Origin: G038396625 sp038396625
GTDB taxonomy: Bacteria > Bacillota > Clostridia > Peptostreptococcales > Thermotaleaceae
Length of the DNA stretch: 64,000 nucleotides
NCBI GenBank assembly: GCA_038396625.1
Contig: CP121688.1
Coordinates: 62,001-126,000 of the forward strand
Reading direction: 5' to 3'
Shown in pieces: positions 8,381 to 17,492 of this stretch (the first letter of the stretch is position 1; each line of letters opens with the position of its first letter). Below the pieces are notes generated by a model that was not told the DNA's origin, ran no database searches, and saw nothing but the letters and a program-made list of their open reading frames with translations. Both the position numbers and the translations under genes were made by a program.

Positions 8381-9517
8381 ATGGAATTTAAATTGACAGA
8401 AGAGCAACAAGAAATAAGAAAAATGGTCAGAGAGTTTGCCCAAGGCGTATTGGCACCAAGAGCTGAAGAAATAGACGTTACAAATGAATTCCCAATGGAT
8501 AATGTGAGAGAATTGGCAAAACACGATCTTATGGGGATTGCATATCCTGAGGAATATGGTGGTGCAGGCGCTGATGTGATCAGTGAGGCCATTGCAGTAG
8601 AAGAAGTTTCTGCCGCATGTTTGGCAACAGGTTCTATTATGACGGCTCATTACTTAGGCTTTGATGCCATCTATCTGGCTGGTAATGAGGAACAAAAAAG
8701 AAAATATCTCACACCTGCCTATACAGGAGAACAGTTGGCAGCATTTTGTCTAACTGAGCCAGATGCTGGAACGGATATGAGTGCCAATAAAACCACCGCT
8801 GTCCTAGAAGGTGAGGAATATGTATTAAATGGTGTAAAGCATTTTATTACAAATGGCGCTTATGCAGATTTTATGACGGTATTTGCTTTAACAGATAAAT
8901 CTAAGGGAACAAAAGGTATGAGTGCTTTTATTGTAGAAAAGGGTACACCTGGACTTGAGTATGGAACAGGGGATAACAAAATGGGGATTCGCGGAGCTAG
9001 AACCCATGAAATTATTTTTAAAGACTGCCGTGTTCCTAAAGAGAATTTAATTGGCGTAGAAGGAGATGGATATAAGCTTGCTTTGCATGTTATTGACCGT
9101 GGACGAATTGGTATTGCTGCTATGGCAGTAGGGTTAGCACAAGCATCCTTAGATGCGGCTGTAAAATATGCAAAAGAAAGAGAAGTTTTTGGGAGACCAA
9201 TCGCTAAATTTCAAGGCATTCAGTGGATGTTAGCAGAAATGGCAACAGATGTAGAAGCTGCTCGTATGCTAACTTATTATGCAGCAGATATGAAAGAGCG
9301 TGGTGTAAGATTTTCAAAAGAAGCAGCCATGGCAAAACTTTTTGCATCAGAAGCTTCTCATAGGGTAGTCCATAAGGCACTCCAAATTCATGGTGGATAT
9401 GGTTATATGAAGGAATATGTAGTAGAACGATTATATAGAGATCAACGAATCCTAGAAATCTTTGAAGGAACTTCTCAAGTTCAAAAGATGGTTATTTCAG
9501 GAAATTTATTGAAATAG
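8381..9517 (+). CDS. Acyl-CoA dehydrogenase / enoyl-CoA reductase component
   Basis: An FAD-dependent acyl-CoA dehydrogenase of 378 residues with the family's full layout: helical N-domain (EEQQEIRKMVREFA), beta-domain with CLTEPDAGTDMS and KHFITNGAYAD, and C-domain with REVFGRPIAKFQ, HGGYGYMKEY and the catalytic Glu in EIFEGTSQVQ near residue 362. Placed between a CoA-transferase and an EtfB/ferredoxin-EtfA pair, it is probably the reductase part of an electron-bifurcating complex like caffeyl-CoA reductase (CarC) or butyryl-CoA dehydrogenase, working in the reductive direction. A butyryl-CoA role is less likely because thiolase, crotonase and hydroxybutyryl-CoA dehydrogenase genes are absent here. 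The start is ATG 8381 after AAGGGGG. Confidence 0.9.
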   Translation: MEFKLTEEQQEIRKMVREFAQGVLAPRAEEIDVTNEFPMDNVRELAKHDLMGIAYPEEYGGAGADVISEAIAVEEVSAACLATGSIMTAHYLGFDAIYLAGNEEQKRKYLTPAYTGEQLAAFCLTEPDAGTDMSANKTTAVLEGEEYVLNGVKHFITNGAYADFMTVFALTDKSKGTKGMSAFIVEKGTPGLEYGTGDNKMGIRGARTHEIIFKDCRVPKENLIGVEGDGYKLALHVIDRGRIGIAAMAVGLAQASLDAAVKYAKEREVFGRPIAKFQGIQWMLAEMATDVEAARMLTYYAADMKERGVRFSKEAAMAKLFASEASHRVVHKALQIHGGYGYMKEYVVERLYRDQRILEIFEGTSQVQKMVISGNLLK

Positions 9518-9621
9518 ATCTGTGGTCGTGCCCTGTGAAAAGGGCACGCATTTCCAAAAATAGAAAAGCTTTGATGCTTCATGAGGAATTGGAACTTTAA
9601 ATATAAAGGAGATGTTTGCAT

Positions 9622-10407
9622 ATGGATATCATTGTATGTGTAAAACAAGTTCCGGATACAACGGAAGTGAAATTGGATCCAAAGACCAACACATTGATTC
9701 GAGATGGTGTTCCCAGCATTGTCAATCCCTTTGACAAAAATGCTGTAGAGGCTGCATTGCAATTAAAAGAAAATTATGGAGGAACGGTAACGGTCATTAC
9801 CATGGGCCCTCCCCAAGCAAAAACAGCATTAAAAGAATGTCTAGCAATGGGAGCAGATGAAGGGATTTTAGTAAGTGATAGAGCTTTTGCAGGAGCAGAT
9901 ACTTGGGCAACTTCCTATACCTTGGCAAATGCCATTAAGAAAATAGGGAAGTATGACATTGTTTTATGTGGAAAGCAAGCCATTGATGGAGATACGGCAC
10001 AAGTAGGACCAGGTATTGCAGAGCAATTAGATATAACACAAATAACCTATATTCAAAAGATTATAGGGATAGAGAATCAAGTGCTACAGGCAGAAAGGGT
10101 AATAGAGGGAGGCGTAGAGATTGTAGAAGCAAGGTTCCCAGTAGTATTAACGGTAGAAAAATCAATCAATGAACCCCGATACCCTACGCTGAAAGGAACG
10201 AGAAAGGCAAATAAGAAAGAGATTCCTACCTATACAGCAGAGGATATGGGAGCAGATATGGAATGCATAGGCTTAAAGGGTTCTCCAACCCATGTAAAGA
10301 GAATTTTTACACCAGAAGTAAGAGGCAAGGGAGAGATTATTTCGGGTGAGCCAAAGGAAGCAGGTAAAAATCTAGTAGAAAAAATATTAGAACTCAAGAT
10401 TTTATAA
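9622..10407 (+). CDS. etfB: Electron transfer flavoprotein beta subunit
   Basis: EtfB of about 261 residues, opening MDIIVCVKQVPDT and carrying the family motif GKQAIDGDTAQVGPG and the LKGTRKANKKEI tail. In bifurcating Etf complexes this subunit holds the FAD that splits NADH electrons. ATG 9622 is ten bases after AAAGGAG and gives the standard N-terminus; an in-frame TTG at 9616 would leave only four bases after the Shine-Dalgarno. It lies 104 bp after the dehydrogenase and 27 bp before etfA, clearly the same operon. Confidence 0.93.
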   Translation: MDIIVCVKQVPDTTEVKLDPKTNTLIRDGVPSIVNPFDKNAVEAALQLKENYGGTVTVITMGPPQAKTALKECLAMGADEGILVSDRAFAGADTWATSYTLANAIKKIGKYDIVLCGKQAIDGDTAQVGPGIAEQLDITQITYIQKIIGIENQVLQAERVIEGGVEIVEARFPVVLTVEKSINEPRYPTLKGTRKANKKEIPTYTAEDMGADMECIGLKGSPTHVKRIFTPEVRGKGEIISGEPKEAGKNLVEKILELKIL

Positions 10408-10434
10408 TATTTTCAAGATGTGGAGGGATGCTTG

Positions 10435-11673
10435 ATGACGGTAAAAATAGATGAAAAATCATGTATTGGCTGTAAACTATGTATTGCTGCATGTCCATTT
10501 CCTGGGGCAATTGAAATGGTCAATAAAATCGCTGTTATAACAGACAAATGTACCAGTTGTGGCGCTTGTGAAGAATCATGTCCTAAGAATGCTATTAAAG
10601 TAGATCGTGAAGTAGATAGTAAAGCGCATCATGTCGAAAACTATAAAGGGGTTTGGGTTTTTATAGAACAAAGAGATGGCAAGGTGGCCAACGTCTCCTA
10701 TGAAATATTAAGCGAAGGAAGAAAATTAGCGGATGAATTGGGTACTCATGTGGGGGCTGTGATCATAGGAGAAAATATCAATACCCTTGCAAAACAAGCC
10801 TTTGCATATGGAGCAGATATAGCTTATGTGGTAGAACATGAAGTTTTTAAGCATTATCGCACAGATTCTTATACGGATGTCATGGTAGATATGATCAATA
10901 CCTATAAACCAGAAATTGTACTATTTGGTGCTACCAATAATGGAAGGGACTTTGCGGCTCGGATAGCTGTAAGACTGAATACAGGACTTACTGCAGACTG
11001 TACTGCCCTTACCATTGATAAAACCGAACGTTTGTTAGAGCAGACCAGACCTGCCTTTGGTGGGAATATTATGGCTACGATCCTTTGTCCTACAAGGCGG
11101 CCGCAAATGGCAACGGTAAGACCGAATGTAATGAAAATGGCTGAGCCAGATTATAGTAGGAAAGGGACAGTTATTGAAGTGCAGTCCAATATAAACCCAG
11201 ATGATATCCGTACGAAGGTGATCAAGATTATTGAAGATACAAGCAAGACCGTAAATTTAGTGGATGCAGATATTATCGTTTCAGGGGGACGAGGATTAGG
11301 TGGACCAGAAGGATTTACATTGATTGAAGAATTGGCATTAACCCTAGGGGGAGCGATGGGTGCATCAAGGGCTACTGTGGATGCAGGCTGGATTCCTCAT
11401 TCTCATCAAGTTGGTCAAACGGGCAAGACAGTGGCACCCAAACTTTATATTGCTTGTGGTATTTCAGGAGCTATTCAGCATTTAGCTGGGATGCAGACAT
11501 CGGACACTATTATTGCCATTAACAAAGACCCGGAAGCATCTATTTTCAATGTGGCCACTTATGGTATCGTAGGAGACCTTTACGAAGTAGTTCCCGTTTT
11601 AATTGATGAATTTAAAAAGGCATTGAAGGGTAAAGAAGTATCCAATGAAGTGGCATGCGGAAAATTTGCATAA
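10435..11673 (+). CDS. etfA: EtfA with N-terminal double [4Fe-4S] ferredoxin domain
   Basis: An electron transfer flavoprotein alpha subunit of about 412 residues. The first 65 residues are an eight-cysteine ferredoxin domain (CIGCKLCIAACPFPG and CTSCGACEESCPKN); the rest is EtfA with the FAD-binding C-domain (GGRGLGGPEGF, GASRATVDAGW, QVGQTGK). This fusion is the arrangement of CarE in the caffeyl-CoA reductase of Acetobacterium woodii and of related bifurcating complexes, so it probably takes part in NADH-dependent reduction of both enoyl-CoA and ferredoxin. The start is ATG 10435, eight bases after GGAGG; an upstream GTG at 10420 overlaps the ribosome site and is rejected. A terminator follows at 11702. 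Confidence 0.92.
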   Translation: MTVKIDEKSCIGCKLCIAACPFPGAIEMVNKIAVITDKCTSCGACEESCPKNAIKVDREVDSKAHHVENYKGVWVFIEQRDGKVANVSYEILSEGRKLADELGTHVGAVIIGENINTLAKQAFAYGADIAYVVEHEVFKHYRTDSYTDVMVDMINTYKPEIVLFGATNNGRDFAARIAVRLNTGLTADCTALTIDKTERLLEQTRPAFGGNIMATILCPTRRPQMATVRPNVMKMAEPDYSRKGTVIEVQSNINPDDIRTKVIKIIEDTSKTVNLVDADIIVSGGRGLGGPEGFTLIEELALTLGGAMGASRATVDAGWIPHSHQVGQTGKTVAPKLYIACGISGAIQHLAGMQTSDTIIAINKDPEASIFNVATYGIVGDLYEVVPVLIDEFKKALKGKEVSNEVACGKFA

Positions 11674-11701
11674 CCTTATAAGTGTTTAATCTATATAAAA
11701 G

Positions 11702-11738
11702 GAACGCTCAAAACAAATAAAAAAAGAGCGTTCTTTTT
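11702..11738 (+). terminator. Intrinsic terminator after etfA
   Basis: An 8-bp stem GAACGCTC (11702-11709) / GAGCGTTC (11726-11733) with an A-rich loop and T5. It ends the CoA-transferase/acyl-CoA dehydrogenase/Etf operon. Confidence 0.85.
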
Positions 11739-11912
11739 ATATGACTTAGAATTTTTTAAAAGGAAATTAAAAAAAAGTGTAGAATCTACATGATAAATAT
11801 TGCTGAATATTTTAAAAATTCCAAAAAAGTCATGGGACTGTTCATATTTGCGTATGATATACAGTAATGTAATGTCGATAAGTGATCTAAATAACAACGA
11901 GGAGGGAAGAAA

Positions 11913-14900
11913 TTGGATAAGGTGATGGTTAAATTATTTCATACGCCTGCAATCTTTAAAAATAATACAAGCATATTGCTGCCGTTTCGAAAAGCCGAGG
12001 CTTTATTCTATTATTTGTCGGTAAATAAGCATGCCACGAGAGATGAGTTGGTTAATCTATTGTGGGGAGAATTAGACGAAGAGAGAGCAAAGAAGAATCT
12101 GCGAAATACGATGTATAAAATAAGAAAAGCCTTTGATATGGATATCATTATATCTCCACAAAAACATATGGTTGTGTTAAATCCTGAGATAGAGATAGAA
12201 ACAGATGTAGATCAATTTCTTTATCATGAGAATGGACAAACAACATGCTATTCGGGAGAATTTCTACAAGGATTTTTATTGAAAGATGGAGAAAAATTTG
12301 AAGAATGGATGTTTCACAAGAGGCAATATTTTAAAGATATTTATATGAAAAGGTTGTATCATAAAATCAATGACAGTTTCGAAAAAAACAATCTAAATGT
12401 CATTAAACAATATGCAGACCTACTGATTAGCATAGATGAACTAGAGGAAAGGCCCTATAGAATCTTGATGAAGCTCTATATGCTTCAGGGATCTTATCAA
12501 AAAGCAATGGAGGTATATCGGAGACTATCAAAAATACTGCATAAAGAATTAAGTATTATGCCTAGTAAAGAAACAAAAGATCTTTTTGAGGAAATTTTAG
12601 CTATTAGAAGTGAAAAAAAAGTGGCAAAAAAGAAATTATATGAGAATTTTTTTTATGGCAGGCATCAAGAATTACAACTATTAAAAATGAATTATCAGCG
12701 GTTTATGAAAAATGAAAAAACCAAATTCATGCTAATTATGGGAGAAGCAGGTATAGGGAAAACAAAACTAAAGGATCAATTTCTAGATAGCATTAATCAA
12801 GAACCATTGTATGTCATGCATGCCAATTGTTATCAAGCAGAGGAAGACTATATTTTAAAGCCCTGGAATGGGATTTTTGCTGAGATTTCAGACATTCTTG
12901 TAAAAGAAAAAATAGAAATTCCGGTCTCGTGGCAAAAGATCATTAACTATTTATTTCCAGCATTTCAAACAGATAATACAGTGTCTAATATTGATTCAGT
13001 AGAAAGCTTGGATCGATTAAAGTATCAAGCTGCAGAAGAAGTGGTGATGGGCATATTAAGAAAAATTAGCCAAAAGAAAAAGCTTTTGTTTGTTTTCGAA
13101 GATTTGCATTGGATTGATACCATGAGTTTATCTCTATTAAATAGCATTCTCATGCATCAAGAAAATAATAAGATTCTATTTGTAGGGACTTATAGAAATG
13201 GTTATGATAGAAAAATGGAGGCATATATTGCTCAATGGACGAGGTATGATAAAATAGAAAAAATTTATATTCCTAGATTTACAAAGGGAGAAGTAGAAGA
13301 TTTTGTTTTAAAGGCTTTGCCAAATCATCGTGATACTTCGATATGTATAGATAGAATTTATTGTGAGACAGAAGGAAATACATTTTTTTTAGTAGAATAT
13401 TTAAATTGCATTCGAGAAAAAAGAAATATTGGAAAGGGTACTGGTTGCTTAAAAATATCTCCTAAAATGGAGGATATTTTAAAGAGCCGGATTGTAGATA
13501 TATCTGCTGAAGGAAAAAAAATGTTGCATATATGTGCACTGTTTTTTGATAAAGTTACTATAGAAACCTTAAAAGAATTGAGTGGAAAAGATGAATTAGA
13601 AATTATCGATATAACAGAAGAACTACAAGACAAGAATCTTTTAAAAGAAACAAAAGATGGAGAGAAAGCAGCATTTGAATTTACCCATCAAAAACTAAGA
13701 GAGTTTATTTATTTACAACAATCCATTGCGAGAAGACAAATCTTACATCATAAGATAGCCGATTTATTAGCAAAGCGTTTAAAGAATGACAAAAGAGATA
13801 CTTTGCTTTACTCGAAACTTATCTATCATTATGGGAATGGGGGGAATATGATTGCTGCCCTTCAATATATGATAAAAAATACCAAATTTTATTTGGATTT
13901 TGATCATGAGTTTTTTCCCATTTTATATACTGATAATACAGAAACAGAAAAATATGTATATATTTCAGACGAAGAATCAAGAAAACAGTTAAAAGATATT
14001 GAAACTTTATTAGATAAGCTGAAGAAAAAAAGATTATATGGGGAAATCGTCCAATTACAAATAGAATTTTTTCATATGAAAGGCAGATATTTGATTAAAG
14101 AAGGAAAGTATGAAGAAGGTATAAAATATATTCAAGAGATGATAGAAAAAGCTTTGGCAACCTATTCCTATGAGGACGCTTTAAAAGGATATAAGCAAAT
14201 GATTTATTACTATAGACAGATTCATGATATTGAACGTATGGCATATTTTGTTGAGCAAGCATTAAATATGGCGATTACCTATCATAAACAGGAACAAGAA
14301 GGTGTGTTTTTGAGGCTAAAAGGGTTAAATAAACTTATGGCAGGCAAATATGAAGAAGCAGAAAACTTACTGCAACAATCCATACAAAAATTTCATGCGA
14401 TTGGTAAAATGGAAGATAAATATGCTTTAAACATTGCAGCAGCCTATAATTATATAGGAGAAATCAAAAGACAGAAGATGCAATTTTCAGAGGCTTTACA
14501 GTATTACAATAGAGCGATTCGAATTTGTGAAGATAAAAAAGTATCACAGGGCTCATACATGTTTTTGACAAATGCAGGGCAGACGGCATTTGAAATGGGA
14601 GATTATGAAAAGGCAATAGAGTATTTTCAAAATGCCATGAATATATATGATCAAATAGATGTTGTATGGGGGCGTTCGATCGCAGAAGGTTATATGGCTT
14701 TGTTACTTGTAAAGCAAGGAACTTACAAAGAAGCATTAAATTTTATTCGTAAAGCGGAAGAAGATGCAATAAAAATTAAAAGTCCCTATGCATTAGGTGT
14801 GCTATACAAAGTAAAGACAGAAATAAGAGCAAATATGGATCATGACCAAGTATTAAAAAAAGTTTTTTGTAGGTATTTAAACTTAAGTTCAGAACAATAC

Positions 14901-14999
14901 TGCAATAGGGCAATCTCCTATTTAGAAAAAATACAGAACTCCTATGAGGTTGAGGACTTGAAATATTTTAAGAAAAGCAGTTATAGTCAGATTATATAG
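11913..14999 (+). CDS. Large SARP-type transcription regulator: winged helix/BTAD, AAA ATPase, TPR
   Basis: A cytoplasmic regulator of 1028 residues with three parts. Residues 1-230 are an OmpR-like winged helix plus bacterial transcriptional activator (BTAD) domain (RKAEALFYYLSVNKHATRDE, ERPYRILMKLYMLQG). Residues about 240-560 are an AAA/STAND ATPase with Walker A GEAGIGKT near 277 and Walker B LLFVFEDLHWID near 392. From about 700 on are TPR-like helical repeats for partner or ligand sensing. The start is TTG 11913, six bases after GGAGGG; the next in-frame ATG (11925) is 18 bases away. It stands alone 239 bp after etfA and is a natural candidate activator of the CoA-transferase/Etf operon (inference). 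The family is better known from actinobacterial secondary metabolism. Confidence 0.85.
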   Translation: MDKVMVKLFHTPAIFKNNTSILLPFRKAEALFYYLSVNKHATRDELVNLLWGELDEERAKKNLRNTMYKIRKAFDMDIIISPQKHMVVLNPEIEIETDVDQFLYHENGQTTCYSGEFLQGFLLKDGEKFEEWMFHKRQYFKDIYMKRLYHKINDSFEKNNLNVIKQYADLLISIDELEERPYRILMKLYMLQGSYQKAMEVYRRLSKILHKELSIMPSKETKDLFEEILAIRSEKKVAKKKLYENFFYGRHQELQLLKMNYQRFMKNEKTKFMLIMGEAGIGKTKLKDQFLDSINQEPLYVMHANCYQAEEDYILKPWNGIFAEISDILVKEKIEIPVSWQKIINYLFPAFQTDNTVSNIDSVESLDRLKYQAAEEVVMGILRKISQKKKLLFVFEDLHWIDTMSLSLLNSILMHQENNKILFVGTYRNGYDRKMEAYIAQWTRYDKIEKIYIPRFTKGEVEDFVLKALPNHRDTSICIDRIYCETEGNTFFLVEYLNCIREKRNIGKGTGCLKISPKMEDILKSRIVDISAEGKKMLHICALFFDKVTIETLKELSGKDELEIIDITEELQDKNLLKETKDGEKAAFEFTHQKLREFIYLQQSIARRQILHHKIADLLAKRLKNDKRDTLLYSKLIYHYGNGGNMIAALQYMIKNTKFYLDFDHEFFPILYTDNTETEKYVYISDEESRKQLKDIETLLDKLKKKRLYGEIVQLQIEFFHMKGRYLIKEGKYEEGIKYIQEMIEKALATYSYEDALKGYKQMIYYYRQIHDIERMAYFVEQALNMAITYHKQEQEGVFLRLKGLNKLMAGKYEEAENLLQQSIQKFHAIGKMEDKYALNIAAAYNYIGEIKRQKMQFSEALQYYNRAIRICEDKKVSQGSYMFLTNAGQTAFEMGDYEKAIEYFQNAMNIYDQIDVVWGRSIAEGYMALLLVKQGTYKEALNFIRKAEEDAIKIKSPYALGVLYKVKTEIRANMDHDQVLKKVFCRYLNLSSEQYCNRAISYLEKIQNSYEVEDLKYFKKSSYSQII

Positions 15000-15057
15000 C
15001 AATGAAGATATTTCTTGTAACGCAGGCTATTAGGGAGTTATGAGTAAAAATACATTG

Positions 15058-15151
15058 TTATTAGGTCCAAACGGCCTAATAATATACGATGTTTTGAATC
15101 TATAAGATCTAGCCATCGGTTCCTGAGCAGGTTCCGATAGTTAGATCTTTT
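15058..15151 (+). terminator. Tandem hairpins, second a likely terminator, after the SARP gene
   Basis: The first hairpin has a perfect 8-bp stem (15058-15065 / 15075-15082). The second has a 16-bp stem with two G-U pairs (15104-15119 / 15134-15149) ending in TTTT and then a T-rich stretch. Together they lie in the 475-bp gap 15000-15474. The rest of that gap is AT-rich and contains the promoter at 15412. Confidence 0.7.
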
Positions 15152-15411
15152 GTCTGTTTTTGAGATGTTTTTAGCTGCTAATTATAATATTTTTTTAAAT
15201 AATAAAGACATATTTTTCTCCTAAGGACTAGAAAGAAAATAAATGCAACAAAAATAGAATTTGATTACAAATAAAGGTATGAATTGCTAAATACTTTATA
15301 AAATGAAAACTATATTTTTCAAGAAAGTTAGTAGGTGTATGTCGTTGTGTATAAATATATAAACAAAAGTCAAAAACGTTGTGAAATAAGAGAAAAAAAT
15401 TTTTCAAAAAC

Positions 15412-15439
15412 TTGCGGGTATATTTTTAGCGAATATAAT
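15412..15439 (+). promoter_or_regulatory. Candidate sigma-A promoter for the zinc-finger regulator gene
   Basis: TTGCGG (15412-15417), 16-base spacer, TATAAT (15434-15439), 36 bp before the ATG at 15475. The -10 is perfect and the -35 matches in four of six bases. Confidence 0.6.
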
Positions 15440-15474
15440 TAAATTAGCAAACAAATATGAAAGGAGTTTATAAT

Positions 15475-16080
15475 ATGGAAGATTTCTTGATAGAAGTGAT
15501 TGATAAGTGCTCTGTGGAGGACTTGATGAGGGGATATGTGTATGATATAAATAGTAAAGCATTTATATGCTTGTTTTGCGGAGAGATTTATGAAGATGGG
15601 ATTATTTATAAAAAAGAAGAGAAAATGTATACAGCAGAAAAAGCTACACAAGCACATATAAAAGAAGCACATAATGGTTCGTTTAACTTTCTGTTAAATT
15701 TAGATAAAAAATATACAGGGGTATCGGAGAGACAAAAAGAGATATTTAAAATATTTTATGATAACAGTGATAATCAGGAAGCTGCTAAAAAATTGGAGAC
15801 AAAGCCATCTACCATAAGAAGTTACAAATTTAAAAATCACGAGAAATTAAGGCAAGCGAAAGTATTCTTGGCTTTGGGTAGTTTATTAGAGAAAAAAAAT
15901 GAAAAAAAAGACAATGTTAAAACTGAAATTGCAGATGTCGCAGCGTATAAAAAAATAAAGAAAATGGAGAAGTCTTTAAAAGAAAATGAACAAAGTTCTG
16001 AAGAAGATAAAAGGTTTAGAAGCCTTGATTTAAATTTTATCAACCCTTTTATTAAAAAAGGTAATCCAAGAATAAAATAA
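15475..16080 (+). CDS. Zinc-finger plus LuxR-like helix-turn-helix regulator
   Basis: A 201-residue cytoplasmic protein. Residues about 30-67 hold CLFCGEIYEDG followed by HIKEAH, a C-x2-C and H-x4-H pattern that could bind zinc. Residues about 80-140 (VSERQKEIFKIF, QEAAKKLETKPSTIRSYKFK) form a LuxR-type helix-turn-helix, followed by LRQAKVFLALGSLLE. The C-terminal quarter is charged and lysine-rich. It starts at ATG 15475 after AAAGGAG; the in-frame ATG at 15457 precedes that site. It lies 41 bp before an MFS gene and heads a locus with two MFS carriers, an M32 carboxypeptidase and PepX, so it probably controls peptide use. I do not recognise the exact family. Confidence 0.7.
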   Translation: MEDFLIEVIDKCSVEDLMRGYVYDINSKAFICLFCGEIYEDGIIYKKEEKMYTAEKATQAHIKEAHNGSFNFLLNLDKKYTGVSERQKEIFKIFYDNSDNQEAAKKLETKPSTIRSYKFKNHEKLRQAKVFLALGSLLEKKNEKKDNVKTEIADVAAYKKIKKMEKSLKENEQSSEEDKRFRSLDLNFINPFIKKGNPRIK

Positions 16081-16121
16081 GGCAGACATTCGGAAGGGTA
16101 TATTGTTAGAGGGGGTGTTAT

Positions 16122-17456
16122 ATGTTCCATTTACATGAAGATAAAGAGAAGCGCCATCTATGGAATATATGGATGTTCATTATTAGCTTTATGTTAAGCA
16201 ATATTATAAGTGGCGTTATATATGATGCTTATATTAATTATCTACAAGAGGTTGCAAGACCTATAGCAATTTCATTTTGGTCTTATTATGGCTACGCAAC
16301 ATTTATTAGTGCAATCATGGTACTTTTTGTTACCAAAGCAGGTTATAAATGGACGTTGCTTTTTTGTCCATCAACATGCTTTGTAGCGTTAGCTGCAGTC
16401 TTATATATAGATATACCAGTAATATATCAAATAACATCGATCTTATCACTTGTTGGACTGCAGTTGCATTATGCAATTTTAGCTCCTTATATTGCAGCAC
16501 ATACCAACCTTGAAAACAAAACCTTATGGTATTCTAGAACATACTGGATTGGTTATGCTGGATGGGCTTTGATGACATATGTAGGTGGATTTTTAACGGT
16601 ATCAAGATTTGCATCTAGATTAGGCCAATCTTTTCATGAAGCGAGAAAACTAACAAAAAATATTGAAATTTTTACGCCAGAAATGAAACAGATATACATT
16701 TATGCAAATAGAGATGTACTTTTTATTACAGCTATCGTTGCAGGACTCTCACTTATACCAATATTACTAATAAAAGAAAAAAAGGAAGATTATCAAAATG
16801 AAGTAGATAAGACAAAGACCGGTGAAACATTTAAAGTACGAGCAAAAGCTATTTTAAAAGTATTAACAAATAAATATGCCTTAAGTTATGTATGCTATTG
16901 GGCATTAATAAATTTTGGAATGGGATTATTTTCACCTTATTACACAGTTTTTCTAAATCGAAATTTGGGGATAGACAGAATGACAGCATCATTGCTAGTA
17001 TCCATTTCATATGCCGCATTGGTATTATTTATGATTTTTACTCCTAAAGTAGTTAAGAGATTTGGACAAATTATAACTTTAGCAGGGGTTTCATTACTAT
17101 CAATCCCATTTATGATTATGATCGCAAATGGAGATAAATTCGGTGTATATACGATACCGGTTGTAGGGTTAGCTTTATTTATACGCAGTGGGCTTATGAA
17201 TCTAGGATATCCTGTAGATAGTGCTTTGCCTATGGAAATCGTTCCCAAATCATTGAGGCCTGCAATGAGTTCATTGATAAATCTAGTGGCTGGTGTGGTT
17301 AGCATTGGTGCAGGATGGTATACTGGAAATTTTTTATTTCTTGAGCAATCTGGTTATAGGATTGGATATTATATAGCAGCAATATGCTATGTTGTGGGAT
17401 GTTTGATTTTATTAATTGTGTTTACTAAGAAATACAATCGTTTACCAGAACAATAA
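16122..17456 (+). CDS. MFS transporter
   Basis: A 444-residue polytopic membrane protein with about twelve hydrophobic segments and a charged central cytoplasmic loop (around residues 215-245), the shape of a major facilitator carrier. The start ATG 16122 follows GAGGGGGTG. It is followed 36 bp later by the M32 carboxypeptidase, so uptake or efflux of peptides or amino acids is likely. Nothing in the sequence names the substrate. Confidence 0.75.
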   Translation: MFHLHEDKEKRHLWNIWMFIISFMLSNIISGVIYDAYINYLQEVARPIAISFWSYYGYATFISAIMVLFVTKAGYKWTLLFCPSTCFVALAAVLYIDIPVIYQITSILSLVGLQLHYAILAPYIAAHTNLENKTLWYSRTYWIGYAGWALMTYVGGFLTVSRFASRLGQSFHEARKLTKNIEIFTPEMKQIYIYANRDVLFITAIVAGLSLIPILLIKEKKEDYQNEVDKTKTGETFKVRAKAILKVLTNKYALSYVCYWALINFGMGLFSPYYTVFLNRNLGIDRMTASLLVSISYAALVLFMIFTPKVVKRFGQIITLAGVSLLSIPFMIMIANGDKFGVYTIPVVGLALFIRSGLMNLGYPVDSALPMEIVPKSLRPAMSSLINLVAGVVSIGAGWYTGNFLFLEQSGYRIGYYIAAICYVVGCLILLIVFTKKYNRLPEQ

Positions 17457-17492
17457 ATTTAATACGCCTGTTGTTTAAAGGAGGTAGAGAAG

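Noticed and set aside
8381..11673. Butyryl-CoA dehydrogenase/Etf of butyrate formation
   Set aside because: There is no thiolase, crotonase or 3-hydroxybutyryl-CoA dehydrogenase nearby, and the CoA-transferase partner plus ferredoxin-fused EtfA fit the caffeyl-CoA reductase layout better. Not disproved.
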